A stretch of DNA of 64,000 nucleotides, from positions 21,882 to 85,881 of the forward strand of contig NZ_AONC01000013.1 of NCBI RefSeq assembly GCF_000585215.1. The letters are read 5' to 3'. Numbering within the stretch: position 1 is the first letter of the stretch; each line of letters starts with the position of its first letter. Below, piece after piece: positions 46,787 through 55,432 of the stretch. Below the pieces are notes generated by a model, which made no database searches, was not told the origin of the DNA, and saw nothing but the letters and a program-made list of their open reading frames with translations. Source of the DNA: Imhoffiella purpurea. Lineage in GTDB: Bacteria > Pseudomonadota > Gammaproteobacteria > Chromatiales > Chromatiaceae. A program made the translations under genes and the position numbers.

Positions 46787-49390
46787 ATGATCACCAGTGC
46801 AGAGCTTCGAGCGAGCTTCCTCGACTATTTCGCGCAACGTCAACACGAGCGGGTTGTCTCCAGCCCCCTTGTTCCCGCCAACGATCCGACCCTGCTGTTC
46901 ACCAATGCGGGGATGGTCCAGTTCAAGGAACTCTTCCTCGGACGCGAGCGGCGCGACTATTCCCGAGCCGTGTCCTCCCAGCGCTGCGTGCGTGCCGGCG
47001 GCAAGCACAACGACCTGGAGAACGTCGGCTACACGGCGCGGCATCACACCTTCTTCGAGATGCTGGGCAACTTCAGTTTCGGCGACTATTTCAAGCGCGA
47101 GGCCATCCAGTTCGCCTGGGAATATCTCACCCAGGTGCTGTCCCTGCCGCCCGAGCGTCTCTGGATCACCGTCTACGAGGACGACGACGAGGCCGCCGAC
47201 ATCTGGCTGAAGGAGATCGGCGTCGACGCCGCCCGCTTCTCGCGCTGCGGCGCCAAGGACAACTTCTGGTCGATGGGCGATACGGGCCCCTGCGGCCCCT
47301 GCTCCGAGATCTTCTTCGATCACGGTCCCGAGATCCCGGGCGGCCCTCCCGGCTCGCCCGACGAGGACGGCGACCGCTACGTCGAGATCTGGAATCTGGT
47401 CTTCATGCAGTTCGACCGCGACGCCGAGGGCAAGCTGACGCCCCTGCCGCGTCCCTCGGTCGATACCGGCATGGGGCTGGAGCGTCTCGCGGCCGTGATG
47501 CAGGGCGTGCATAGCAACTACGACATCGACCTCTTCCGCCATCTGATCGATGCGGCGGCCGAGGTGACGGGCTGCGCCGACCGGGCCGACAAGTCGCTGC
47601 GGGTCATCGCCGACCACATCCGCTCGACCGTCTTCCTCATCATCGACGGGGTGATGCCGAGCAACGAGGGTCGCGGTTACGTCCTGCGCCGGATCATGCG
47701 CCGGGCGATCCGGCACGGCTATCGGCTCGGCTGCAGCGAGATCTTCTTCCATCGTCTGGTCGCGCCTCTGGTCGCCGAGATGGGCGAGGCCTATCCGGAG
47801 CTCGTGTCCTCGCAGTCGAACGTCGAGCGCGTGGTCAAGCTGGAGGAGGAGCGCTTCGCCGAGACGCTCGAGCACGGCATGGGCATCCTGGACGAGGCGA
47901 TCTCGGCTCTGTCGGGCGACCGCATCCCCGGCGAGACCGTGTTCAAGCTCTACGATACCTATGGTTTTCCGGTCGACCTGACCGCAGACATCGCCCGTGA
48001 GCGCGGTCTGTCCCTGGACATGGACGGCTTCGAGCAGGCGATGGCGCAGCAGAAGGAGCGTGCCCGCGCCGCCAGTCAGTTCGGCGCGGCTCAGACCCGG
48101 GAGATCCAGGTCCAGGGCGAGACCGATTTCTGCGGCTACGAGCGTCTGCAGGAAGAGGCCACGGTCGTGGCCCTCTATCGCGAGGGTCAGTCCTGCGATG
48201 TGCTCGAAGCCGGAGAGGAAGGTCTGGTGATCCTCGACATCACGCCCTTCTACGGCGAGTCCGGCGGCCAGGTCGGGGATCGCGGCTGGCTGAGCACGGA
48301 GACCGGCCGCTTCGAGGTCGCGGACACCCAGAAGAAGGGCGAGGGCGTCATGATCCATGTCGGGCGCGTGCTAGAGGGCGTGCTGACGGTCGGCGACCGG
48401 GTCGACGCCCGGGTCGATGCCGAACGGCGTTCCGCCACCGCCATGAACCATTCGGCCACGCACCTGTTGCACGCGGCGCTGCGGGAGTTGCTGGGCGAGC
48501 ACGTCCAGCAGAAGGGCTCCCTGGTCGGGCCGGAGCGACTGCGTTTCGACTTCTCGCACTTCGAACCGGTCGCGCGCGAGCAGTTGCTGGAGATCGAGCG
48601 TCTGGTCAATCGCGAGGTGCGCGCCAACCATCTGGTCGAGACCCGGATCATGAGCCTGGACGATGCCAAGGCGTCCGGCGCCATGGCCCTCTTCGGCGAG
48701 AAATATGCCGACCAGGTGCGGGTGCTGCGCATGGGCGACTTCTCCACCGAGCTGTGCGGCGGTACCCACGTCAAGGCGGTCGGCGACATCGGTCTGGTCA
48801 AGATCGTCGGCGAGACCGGCATCGCGGCCGGTGTACGCCGTATCGAGGCCATCACGGGCGCGACCGCGCTCGATTGGGTCGAGGCCGACGAGGATCGACT
48901 GCTGCGTCTGGCGGGTCTGCTCAAGGGCGGACGCGAGGACGTCGACGAGCGCGTCGTCCAGCTGGTCGAGCGCGCGCGCCGGCTCGAAAAGGAGCTGGAG
49001 CAGCTCAAGGGCAAGCTGGCCAGCTCGGCCGGTCAGGATCTGGCCTCGCAGGCCCAGGAAATCGAGGGCATCAAGGTGCTGGCCGCCCGGCTCGACGGCG
49101 CCGATCCCAAGAGCCTCCGAACCACCATGGACCAGCTCAAGGACAAGCTGGGTTCCGCCGTCATCGTGCTGGCGACCGAGTCCGACGGCAAGGTCAGTCT
49201 GGTCGCCGGCGTCACCAAGGATCTGACCGGCCGTCTCAAGGCCGGCGATCTCATCCGCGAGGTTGCGACCCTGGTCGGCGGCAAGGGCGGCGGGCGTCCC
49301 GACATGGCTCAGGCCGGCGGCAGCGATCCGGCCGGTATCCCGGGCGCGCTCGCGTCCGTGGACGGCTGGGTGAGAGGGCGTCTCTCCTGA
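46787..49390 (+). CDS. alaS: Alanyl-tRNA synthetase
   Basis: Charges tRNA-Ala; 867 residues. The class II catalytic core begins [20 protein letters not shown], with [13 protein letters not shown] and [13 protein letters not shown]; the editing domain has [12 protein letters not shown] (two zinc His) and the Cys-His pair of [14 protein letters not shown]. The C-Ala oligomerisation domain follows. Usual position after recA-recX. A perfect terminator hairpin lies 47 bases after the stop. Confidence 0.98.
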   Translation: MITSAELRASFLDYFAQRQHERVVSSPLVPANDPTLLFTNAGMVQFKELFLGRERRDYSRAVSSQRCVRAGGKHNDLENVGYTARHHTFFEMLGNFSFGDYFKREAIQFAWEYLTQVLSLPPERLWITVYEDDDEAADIWLKEIGVDAARFSRCGAKDNFWSMGDTGPCGPCSEIFFDHGPEIPGGPPGSPDEDGDRYVEIWNLVFMQFDRDAEGKLTPLPRPSVDTGMGLERLAAVMQGVHSNYDIDLFRHLIDAAAEVTGCADRADKSLRVIADHIRSTVFLIIDGVMPSNEGRGYVLRRIMRRAIRHGYRLGCSEIFFHRLVAPLVAEMGEAYPELVSSQSNVERVVKLEEERFAETLEHGMGILDEAISALSGDRIPGETVFKLYDTYGFPVDLTADIARERGLSLDMDGFEQAMAQQKERARAASQFGAAQTREIQVQGETDFCGYERLQEEATVVALYREGQSCDVLEAGEEGLVILDITPFYGESGGQVGDRGWLSTETGRFEVADTQKKGEGVMIHVGRVLEGVLTVGDRVDARVDAERRSATAMNHSATHLLHAALRELLGEHVQQKGSLVGPERLRFDFSHFEPVAREQLLEIERLVNREVRANHLVETRIMSLDDAKASGAMALFGEKYADQVRVLRMGDFSTELCGGTHVKAVGDIGLVKIVGETGIAAGVRRIEAITGATALDWVEADEDRLLRLAGLLKGGREDVDERVVQLVERARRLEKELEQLKGKLASSAGQDLASQAQEIEGIKVLAARLDGADPKSLRTTMDQLKDKLGSAVIVLATESDGKVSLVAGVTKDLTGRLKAGDLIREVATLVGGKGGGRPDMAQAGGSDPAGIPGALASVDGWVRGRLS

Positions 49391-49437
49391 TCCTGTCGGG
49401 ATCCACTCCGAATACATGACCCAGGCAGTGTCCGAGC

Positions 49438-49468
49438 GAGCGGGCCACTGGCCCGCTCTTCACTTTAA
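49438..49468 (+). terminator. Rho-independent terminator after alaS
   Basis: GAGCGGGCC (49438-49446) and GGCCCGCTC (49450-49458) form a perfect 9-bp stem with an ACT loop, followed by TTCACTTT. Ends the recA-recX-alaS transcript. Confidence 0.75.
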
Positions 49469-49545
49469 TGGTGCACCTTCGTCGTGTACCTTCACCTTGA
49501 GTGTTGAAGATTGATGCAAGGCGACCTGCAGAGTAGAGGCAGTCT

Positions 49546-50775
49546 ATGGCTCTGATCGTCCAGAAATACGGCGGGACATCCGTCGGCAGCGTCGAGCGGA
49601 TCATGGCCGTGGCCGAGCGCGTCAAGCGTTGGCGCGACCAGGGCCACCAGGTCGTGGTGGTGGTGTCGGCCATGTCCGGCGAGACCGATCGTCTGATCGG
49701 GCTCGCGCGGCAGATCCAGACGCGGCCGGATCCCCGCGAACTCGACGTGCTCCTGTCGACCGGTGAGCAGGTCACCATCGCGCTGCTGAGCATGGCCCTA
49801 TCGGCGCAGGGGTGTCCCGCGCGCTCCTATACGGGTGCCCAGGTTCACATCCTGACCGACAGCGCGCACAACAAGGCGCGGATCCGCGACATCGACGCCG
49901 CACGGGTCAAGGCCGATCTCGAGGCCGGCCGCGCGGTCGTGATCGCGGGCTTTCAGGGCATCGACGAGCAGGGCGACATCACGACCCTGGGGCGTGGCGG
50001 ATCCGATACCTCGGCGGTCGCCATCGCCGCGGCGCTCAAGGCCGACGAATGCCAGATCTACACGGATGTGGACGGCGTCTACACGACCGACCCGAGGGTC
50101 GAGCCCAAGGCGCGCAAGCTGGACCGCATCACCTTCGAGGAGATGCTCGAAATGGCCAGCCTTGGCTCCAAGGTGCTCCAGATCCGCTCGGTCGAGTTCG
50201 CCGGAAAGTACAAGGTCCCATTGCGCGTCCTCTCCAGCTTCGGCGAGGGAGAGGGCACATTGATCAGTTTCGAGGAAGAAGCCGTGGAAGACGCCAAGAT
50301 CTCAGGAATCGCGTTCAGCCGCGACGAGGCCAAGTTGACCGTGCTCGGCGTGCCGGATCAGCCGGGCGTGGCGCACCAGATCCTGGGCCCGATCGCCAAG
50401 GCCAATATCGAGGTGGACATGATCGTCCAGAACATCGCCGCTCAGGAGGCGATGACGGACTTCACCTTCACCGTTCATCGAAACGACTATGCGCGGGCAT
50501 TGGAGATTCTGGAGACTTGCGCCAAGGCATTGGGCGCTCGACAGGTCCTCGGCGACGAGCAGATCGTCAAGATTTCACTGGTCGGTGTCGGGATGCGCAG
50601 CCATGCCGGTATCGCGAGTCGCATGTTCGAGGCCCTCGCGGGGGAAGGGATCAATATCCGCATGATCTCCACCTCGGAGATCAAGATATCGGTCGTCGTG
50701 GACGAGAAGTACCTGGAACTCGGCGTGAGGACGCTGCATGACGCCTTCGGGCTGGATCAGGCGGTAGCCGTTTGA
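49546..50775 (+). CDS. lysC: Aspartate kinase
   Basis: Phosphorylates aspartate, the first step to lysine, threonine and methionine. The 409-residue monofunctional enzyme starts [18 protein letters not shown], with [20 protein letters not shown] and [13 protein letters not shown] in the kinase domain. Two C-terminal ACT domains ([18 protein letters not shown] and [20 protein letters not shown]) give feedback control. It lies between alaS and csrA, the usual place in gammaproteobacteria. Confidence 0.96.
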   Translation: MALIVQKYGGTSVGSVERIMAVAERVKRWRDQGHQVVVVVSAMSGETDRLIGLARQIQTRPDPRELDVLLSTGEQVTIALLSMALSAQGCPARSYTGAQVHILTDSAHNKARIRDIDAARVKADLEAGRAVVIAGFQGIDEQGDITTLGRGGSDTSAVAIAAALKADECQIYTDVDGVYTTDPRVEPKARKLDRITFEEMLEMASLGSKVLQIRSVEFAGKYKVPLRVLSSFGEGEGTLISFEEEAVEDAKISGIAFSRDEAKLTVLGVPDQPGVAHQILGPIAKANIEVDMIVQNIAAQEAMTDFTFTVHRNDYARALEILETCAKALGARQVLGDEQIVKISLVGVGMRSHAGIASRMFEALAGEGINIRMISTSEIKISVVVDEKYLELGVRTLHDAFGLDQAVAV

Positions 50776-50890
50776 GGGCTGCCATGTAGGATAGACCGCT
50801 GGTCGGGACGGGGTCCGTTTCCGATCTTTTATCCGCTATTGGTGACCTAATTACCAGTTGGGATACCGGGGTGTAGCGAGAATGGTATGC

Positions 50891-50973
50891 GCTATGGTGG
50901 AACCATAGCTTGCTGGTAGAATTCCAAGGTGAGAGGCTTCTCTCATGCTTGGTCTGGGGGTGGTTCAACCCCC
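50891..50973 (+). promoter_or_regulatory. Three successive hairpins upstream of csrA
   Basis: H1 is GCTATGGT-GGA-ACCATAGC (50891-50909), an 8-bp stem whose loop is GGA. H2 (50924-50952) pairs CCAAG/CTTGG and TGAGAG/CTCTCA around GCTT. H3 (50956-50973) pairs GGGGGT/ACCCCC. GGA in a hairpin loop is the preferred CsrA-binding form. They may be lysC terminators, part of the csrA leader, or both. Confidence 0.5.
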
Positions 50974-51008
50974 CGGGTGCGGCACTGAATGGGTCGAAAA
51001 GCCGGGGC

Positions 51009-51043
51009 GGAAAATCATCGTTTCGGATAAGGGATAGTAGGGA
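51009..51043 (+). promoter_or_regulatory. Four clustered GGA motifs before csrA
   Basis: GGA occurs at 51009, 51025, 51032 and 51041, the last being the Shine-Dalgarno of csrA. E. coli CsrA represses its own translation by binding such sites; autorepression here is inferred. Confidence 0.45.
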
Positions 51044-51052
51044 GAAATAAAG

Positions 51053-51277
51053 ATGTTGATATTGACTCGCCGGGTTGGCGAAACCCTGATGATCGGTGAC
51101 GAAGTCACCGTGACCGTTCTTGGCGTCAAAGGCAATCAGGTGCGGATTGGCGTCAACGCGCCCCGTGATGTCGCCGTGCATCGTGAAGAGATCTATGAGC
51201 GGATCAAACGAGAGCAGGCGGAATCTGGTCAAGGCACCAATGTGGCCGGACCCGGACACGCCGGTCAGCTCGACTGA
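51053..51277 (+). CDS. csrA: Carbon storage regulator CsrA
   Basis: Small RNA-binding dimer that controls translation and stability of many mRNAs. The 74-residue protein begins [20 protein letters not shown] and includes [14 protein letters not shown] and [12 protein letters not shown], including the conserved Arg-rich edge (LTRR) and [15 protein letters not shown] that contact GGA. GGGAG lies upstream of the ATG. Position between lysC and tRNA-Ser is conserved. Confidence 0.97.
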   Translation: MLILTRRVGETLMIGDEVTVTVLGVKGNQVRIGVNAPRDVAVHREEIYERIKREQAESGQGTNVAGPGHAGQLD

Positions 51278-51286
51278 CTAGCATGC

Positions 51287-51318
51287 CAAGGCTGGACCTG
51301 ATAGAATGGCCAGCCTTG
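51287..51318 (+). terminator. Stem-loop after csrA
   Basis: CAAGGCTGG (51287-51295) and CCAGCCTTG (51310-51318) form a 9-bp stem with a 14-base loop, 9 bases after the csrA stop. No T tract follows. Confidence 0.45.
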
Positions 51319-51424
51319 ATCGGTCGTTGATCGCGTTGGCCCGAACATTCGGAGTCATCTTTGGCTAAGATATTCGGGTAGACGCCGCGCAGTTGCACAG
51401 CGCGATCACGGGCGATGCAAATTC

Positions 51425-51515
51425 GGAGAGATGGCCGAGTGGCTGAAGGCGCTCCCCTGCTAAGGGAGTATAGGCTAATCCCCTATCGAGGGTTCGAATC
51501 CCTCTCTCTCCGCCA
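51425..51515 (+). tRNA. tRNA-Ser (anticodon GCU)
   Basis: A 91-base type II tRNA. Acceptor arm GGAGAGA pairs with TCTCTCC (51505-51511), discriminator G, encoded CCA at 51513-51515. Anticodon stem CTCCC/GGGAG with loop CTGCTAA gives anticodon GCT (51459-51461), reading AGC/AGU. A long variable arm (TATAGGCTAATCCCCTATC) and T loop GGTTCGAATCC complete the fold. Confidence 0.96.
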
Positions 51516-51654
51516 TTCCCCAACGTTCCGGCTTTTCCTTCTAAATCAACTACATAGAAGGGTGGCTGGAAGTCGTTACCCCCACGCTTTACCCACACGT
51601 AAGACCGCTGCATCAAGCACTTCGCTTGCGCGACTGCTAGTCGTATCGGTGGGT

Positions 51655-52376
51655 CGAGAGACGTCGGACCTGTTCCCGGCGACGGTCCAAGAGTGCCTGT
51701 CGGAGGGCCATCTGGCGCGGTTCGGGTGGAGATCGTCGATCAGCTGGATCTCAGCGAGGCGGTGAACGCTTACGCCAGCACCGGCTCGCGGCCCTATCAC
51801 CCGGCGATGCTGGTGGTGTCGCTGCTTTATGGCTATGCGACCGGGGTGTTTTTCAGCCGCAAGCTGGCGCAAGCGCGCCATGACTCGATCGACTTTCGCT
51901 ACATCTGCGCCAACACCCATCCTGACCACCGCACCATCGCCGACTTCCGCAAACGCTTCCTCGACGAGTTGGCGGGGCTGTTCACCCAAGTGCTGCTCAT
52001 TGCGCAGGCGAAGCTCGGCACGGTGAGCCTGGGCGGAACCAAGGTCAAAGCCAGCGCGAGCAAGCGCAAGGCGCTGAGCTGGGAGCATGCCAACCGCCTG
52101 GAGGAGCAGCTCAAAGGCGAGGTCTAGGAGCTGATACGGTTGTGGCCGAGCAGGCCGACAACGCTGCGCGGCCCGATGCCTTGGACATTCCGCGGGAACT
52201 CAAGCGACGCGAACAGCGCCTGGACGTCATCGCCGCTGCCTCAGTCTCACCGACGCCGAATCGCGGATCATGCCCACGGCTGGCGGTGGCTTCGAGCATG
52301 CCTACAACGCCCAGGCCGGAGCGATATCGAGACGCACCTGATCGTCGACCGGAACCGAAGTCGGACAGCCTCCTAG
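51655..52376 (+). pseudogene. Decayed IS1182-type transposase
   Basis: Fragments of one transposase are spread over several frames. DLFPATVQECLSEGHLARF (51668-51724) is followed one frame on by VEIVDQLDLSEAVNAYAST, running to a stop at 52127 (KVKASASKRKALSW, the typical segment before the DDE catalytic part). AEQADNAARPDALDIPREL continues from 52142, and AESRIMPTAGGGFEHAYNAQ and DIETHLIVDRN lie in other frames near 52250-52350. The spacing shows an internal deletion too, so it cannot encode a full transposase. I saw no intact terminal inverted repeats. Confidence 0.8.
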
Positions 52377-52407
52377 GCACTGATACGACGCCGAACCCAG
52401 GATGGGT

Positions 52408-52977
52408 TCAGTCGAGACTGCCAGGCGCGTTCAAGACGCCCACAATTGCCTTGCGCTCCACTATATCCAAGGCGTCATCTAAGGCTTTGGCATCCTGCAT
52501 CGCTCTTAGCTCTTTCCCTTTCGGGCTCTGCAAGAACCACAGCAAGCGCTCCGCAACGAAGTGTCCTTTGGCGGATGCGTGGCTCAACATGGTGAGTCCA
52601 GCATCCTCGTCGCGTGACGCACCATTACCGGAGATATGTTTGCGGCCCAGGTAACACATGGCGTCAGGATAGAACTGATTGGCAGATAGAGTCAGCCAGC
52701 TGTAAGCTGGCTCTAAATGTCCCTCGGAAAACAACAGTAAAGCCAGATCGCACTGAGCTTTAGGGTCTCCCGCATCGGCGTTAGCAAGCATCTCATAATC
52801 TTCAGGTGTCACGTTAACGACAAAATGCGGCTGTATTTCCATCAGGCTTAGCATCGTCTTTGCACCAGGCGAACGATCATCTGAAGCGGACAAGCGACCA
52901 TCTTTGATCCATCGCCACAAGGTGCGTTTGCTCCATCCTGTGAGTGAAGTCGCAGTATTCAAGCTGATAGTGTGCAT
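52408..52977 (-). CDS. HTH and Sel1-repeat protein, divergent from pilA
   Basis: A 189-residue protein. The start (MHTISLNTATSLTGWSKRTL) is a short helix-turn-helix-like region, WRWIKDGRLS being a typical recognition-helix end. Residues 60-160 contain two or three Sel1-like (TPR-type) repeats: AQCDLALLLFSEGHLEPAYS, AMCYLGRKHISGNGASRDED, and LSHASAKGHFVAERL. Sel1 repeats mediate protein contacts. In-frame ATG codons upstream (to 53049) would lengthen it by up to 24 residues. Its base composition is less GC-rich than its surroundings. A role in pilin regulation is suggested only by position. Confidence 0.72.
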   Translation of the reverse strand: MHTISLNTATSLTGWSKRTLWRWIKDGRLSASDDRSPGAKTMLSLMEIQPHFVVNVTPEDYEMLANADAGDPKAQCDLALLLFSEGHLEPAYSWLTLSANQFYPDAMCYLGRKHISGNGASRDEDAGLTMLSHASAKGHFVAERLLWFLQSPKGKELRAMQDAKALDDALDIVERKAIVGVLNAPGSLD

Positions 52978-53039
52978 GAGGCATCTCATCTTCGAGTGGG
53001 TGAAGCCATCAGAGTCTATGGGGAACTGATGCAACATCC

Positions 53040-53080
53040 GGTGTGACACTCATCTTTCTGTCACACCCTGGGGTGTGACA
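53040..53080. promoter_or_regulatory. TGTCACACC inverted repeats upstream of pilA
   Basis: GGTGTGACA (53040-53048), TGTCACACCC (53059-53068) and GGGTGTGACA (53071-53080) form one perfect 10-bp palindrome with a two-base spacer plus a third half-site. TGTC-type motifs are the reported binding core of PilR. The cluster lies 115-155 bases upstream of a sigma-54-like promoter, an activator (UAS) position. Confidence 0.55.
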
Positions 53081-53194
53081 TCTGGCTGCCTTGGCGCAGA
53101 TGGGGGAGTGCCAACCTCAGGAGTCTGTAGGTCGCACCAAGGAGTCTACGTAATTTGTTTATTTTAAACAAATCCTTATCCTTTATGTGATCGA

Positions 53195-53210
53195 TGGCAT
53201 GCTCTCTGCT
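53195..53210 (+). promoter_or_regulatory. Sigma-54-type promoter of pilA
   Basis: TGGCATGCTCTCTGCT keeps GG and GC dinucleotides ten bases apart, as in TGGCAC-N5-TTGCW. It is about 124 bases before the pilA ATG. RpoN dependence of pilA is known in Pseudomonas; here it is inferred. Confidence 0.6.
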
Positions 53211-53333
53211 TAAGAGCCGGCAGGAGGCCGAAGGAGAGTGCCGCTGACCAGACGTCAAAGGCTAGAGCCCGCAGCGACCTCCTCGTTCAGGTGATTTTAT
53301 TCTCTACTGCTACTACTCATTACGGAGTGACTC

Positions 53334-53789
53334 ATGAAAAAGCATCAGGCTGGCTTTACCTTGATCGAACTTATGATCGTTGTGGCGATCATTGGTATTT
53401 TGGCGGCGATTGCGATTCCGGCTTATCAAGACTACACAGTTAAATCGCAGGTTTCCGAAGCATTCACGATCCTTGATGGACTAAAAACAAACATTGAAGA
53501 AGAGCTGGCAAATGGCACATGCCCTGATAATAGTAGTGCTGCGGTTGGTTCAATTGCAGCATCTTCTAACATTCAGGGCAAATATGTTGTCTCCGCGACA
53601 ACTGCCGGTACCGCTCCCGCTTGCACTGTAACATTAACTTTTGCTGGTGGCGCTCCAGCTGCTTCGGCAATCCAAGGAAAAACAGTTGTTGTTCAGAGAA
53701 GCGAAAGTGGCGGTGTGGCTACTTGGCAAACGCCCAGCTCAGGTGCTGGAACAACTGACTCCAAATATCTGCCGAAAGCTTTTCAATAA
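53334..53789 (+). CDS. pilA: Type IV major pilin PilA
   Basis: Main subunit of type IVa pili (twitching, adhesion, DNA uptake). The 151-residue prepilin has a six-residue basic leader, then the PilD cleavage site at G7 with mature residue F8 and Glu at +5 ([15 protein letters not shown]). Two Cys, C63 and C97, could form a disulfide. The globular half is rich in Ala, Gly, Ser and Thr and of a different base composition (A+T rich) from the chromosome, as often seen for variable pilin genes. GGAG precedes the ATG at 53334. Confidence 0.94.
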   Translation: MKKHQAGFTLIELMIVVAIIGILAAIAIPAYQDYTVKSQVSEAFTILDGLKTNIEEELANGTCPDNSSAAVGSIAASSNIQGKYVVSATTAGTAPACTVTLTFAGGAPAASAIQGKTVVVQRSESGGVATWQTPSSGAGTTDSKYLPKAFQ

Positions 53790-54363
53790 TCATATAATAA
53801 CCAGGATAGTGTGAGTAAACTTCAGTACGGCGGAAGTTAGCAAGATAGAATGTGTAGAATGGACACGATATGACATCGACCTTTTGCCCGAACGTCGACT
53901 GGCCGTGAACTCCATCCAATCCTGCTCTTTCGCCTGACCTAGCAGCGCCCTCGGGAAACCGGGGGCGTTTCTCGTTGTGTGGCCCCCCGCTGGTCTCGTA
54001 TGAACTGGAAGAGACTTCCCGTTAGCGCATAGGTCACAAGTTAAGGAAAACGCTGTAATGTCAACCGGATACCAATGGGGCCTGACTTTGCTGGCGTTTC
54101 GGCTTGCGCGCGCGTTTGATGATGCCCAGATCGCGGGCCTCCTCGGCCAGATACCTGACCGGGTCGGTCGTCGGGTCGCGCTCCATGGCGCCGACGACGA
54201 ACCCACGGCCGAGCAGGGGCAGCACCAAGGCGCTGCATATCACGAAACCGGCAAAGCTTAAATTCAGGAAAAAATTGTCCTGGACATGGGGTCCACTTCA
54301 ACTCGCCCCTGTAGTCGCCGACGATGATTGTCGGTTGCACGGCCGACCGTCCTGGTCGATGGA
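53790..54363. other. Gap between pilA and mscS, no supported gene
   Basis: About 570 bases. It contains a terminator at 53946-53975. On the minus strand a 60-codon ORF (54061-54243, starting MICSALVLPLLGRGFVVGAM) has a hydrophobic start and basic end but no recognised relative; it may be the tail of a broken gene. Nothing else is identified. The stretch seems to be mosaic: its left part shares the A+T-rich character of pilA, the right part is GC-rich. Confidence 0.5.
53946..53975 (+). terminator. Rho-independent terminator downstream of pilA
   Basis: CGCCCTCGG and CCGGGGGCG form a 9-bp stem (one T-G pair) around a GAAA tetraloop, followed by TTTCTCGTT. It lies 157 bases after the pilA stop. 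Confidence 0.75.
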
Positions 54364-55287
54364 CTAGGACGACTCGACAGAGGGGGGCGCCTCAGGGTTT
54401 CCACCGGACGCTGGCGCATCCGCGCGGATGCGCAGATCTTCCTTGAAGGTCAAGGTCCGGTACGGGAAGGGGATCTCGATTCCGGCTGCGTCGAGCGCAT
54501 GCTTGACCGCTGCAATGACCTTGTCCCGCGATACCCGCTCGTCGATCGGACGCGACCCTGTCCACCAGGTGATCTCGAAGTCGATCGAGCTGCTGTTGAA
54601 TTCGCGCGCGAAGACCTGGATCGGAAGCGTGTCCGACACCGCGTCGACGGACTGGACGGCCTGGGTGATGACCTCGCGGGCGGCATCCACGTTCTCGCCG
54701 TAGGCGACGCCGCAGATCAGGGTCATTCGTCGCTCCTCCAAGTCCGTCTTCACGAAGACCGGGTTCTTGAACAGCATGGCATTGGGGACCATGACCAGCT
54801 GTCCGTCGGTGCGGCGAATGTAGCTGTCGCGGATGGTGATCTTCTGGACCCTTCCCTCGATGCCCTCGCACTCGATGTAATCGCCCAGGCGCATCGGGTC
54901 GCGCAACAGGATCATGAGCCCGGCGATGAAGTTCTCGAAGATGTCCTTGAAGGCCAGGCCGATGGCCAGGGAGCCGAGGCCCAGGCCGGCGAGCACCTTG
55001 GTCGGCGTCAGATTCGGCATCGCAAGGACGGCGGCGATCAATAGTCCCAGCATCCAGACGGCGATGGTTACGAGCGTGCGCAGAACCTCCACCAGCGAGG
55101 GACGAACGCGCGAGCGGAACGGAAACTTGGCGAACAGGATTCCGACCAGCTTGGCGGCGATCCAAGTGACGAGAAGCACCAGGAGTGCGGCCAGTCCCTG
55201 AGGGATGAAGGCGACCATCGATTGAAGGATGCCGCCGATCTGGTCGGCGATGATTGCAACGGGTTCGATATCGACTAAATCTCTCAT
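54364..55287 (-). CDS. MscS-family small mechanosensitive channel
   Basis: A 307-residue inner-membrane channel that would release solutes on hypo-osmotic shock. Three hydrophobic segments precede the pore-lining TM3: TKVLAGLGLGSLAIGLAFKD with the Gly/Ala packing pattern of MscS. The cytoplasmic vestibule follows: DPMRLGDYIECEGIEGRVQK and RTDGQLVMVPNAMLFKNP. The C-terminus ends in a Pro/Ser-rich tail. Close in size to E. coli MscS (286). Same strand as and downstream of the UPF0182 gene. Confidence 0.9.
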   Translation of the reverse strand: MRDLVDIEPVAIIADQIGGILQSMVAFIPQGLAALLVLLVTWIAAKLVGILFAKFPFRSRVRPSLVEVLRTLVTIAVWMLGLLIAAVLAMPNLTPTKVLAGLGLGSLAIGLAFKDIFENFIAGLMILLRDPMRLGDYIECEGIEGRVQKITIRDSYIRRTDGQLVMVPNAMLFKNPVFVKTDLEERRMTLICGVAYGENVDAAREVITQAVQSVDAVSDTLPIQVFAREFNSSSIDFEITWWTGSRPIDERVSRDKVIAAVKHALDAAGIEIPFPYRTLTFKEDLRIRADAPASGGNPEAPPSVESS

Positions 55288-55432
55288 ATTCTCTGTCGTC
55301 TATTTCCGTCCCGGCCGGAATGGGCCGGTGTCATGGCGTGCCCCAGGGACGAGGTTTCGAAATCGAGTTCCTCGGTTCGATACCGGCCTATCCGTAGGTG
55401 CGCTCCCCGAGCGGCCCCGGCCGGGGTCGCTT

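Noticed and set aside
51365..51616. Minus-strand ORF with GGERGIRTLDRGLAYTP
   Set aside because: This is the well-known spurious translation of the complement of a tRNA-Ser gene.
51530..51620. Possible integrase fragment (minus strand YVWVKRGGND) after the tRNA
   Set aside because: Too short and lacking any tyrosine-recombinase motif to support.
53790..54206. 138-codon minus-strand frame after pilA
   Set aside because: Arg/Ser/Pro-rich translation crossing a strong terminator; no recognisable domain.
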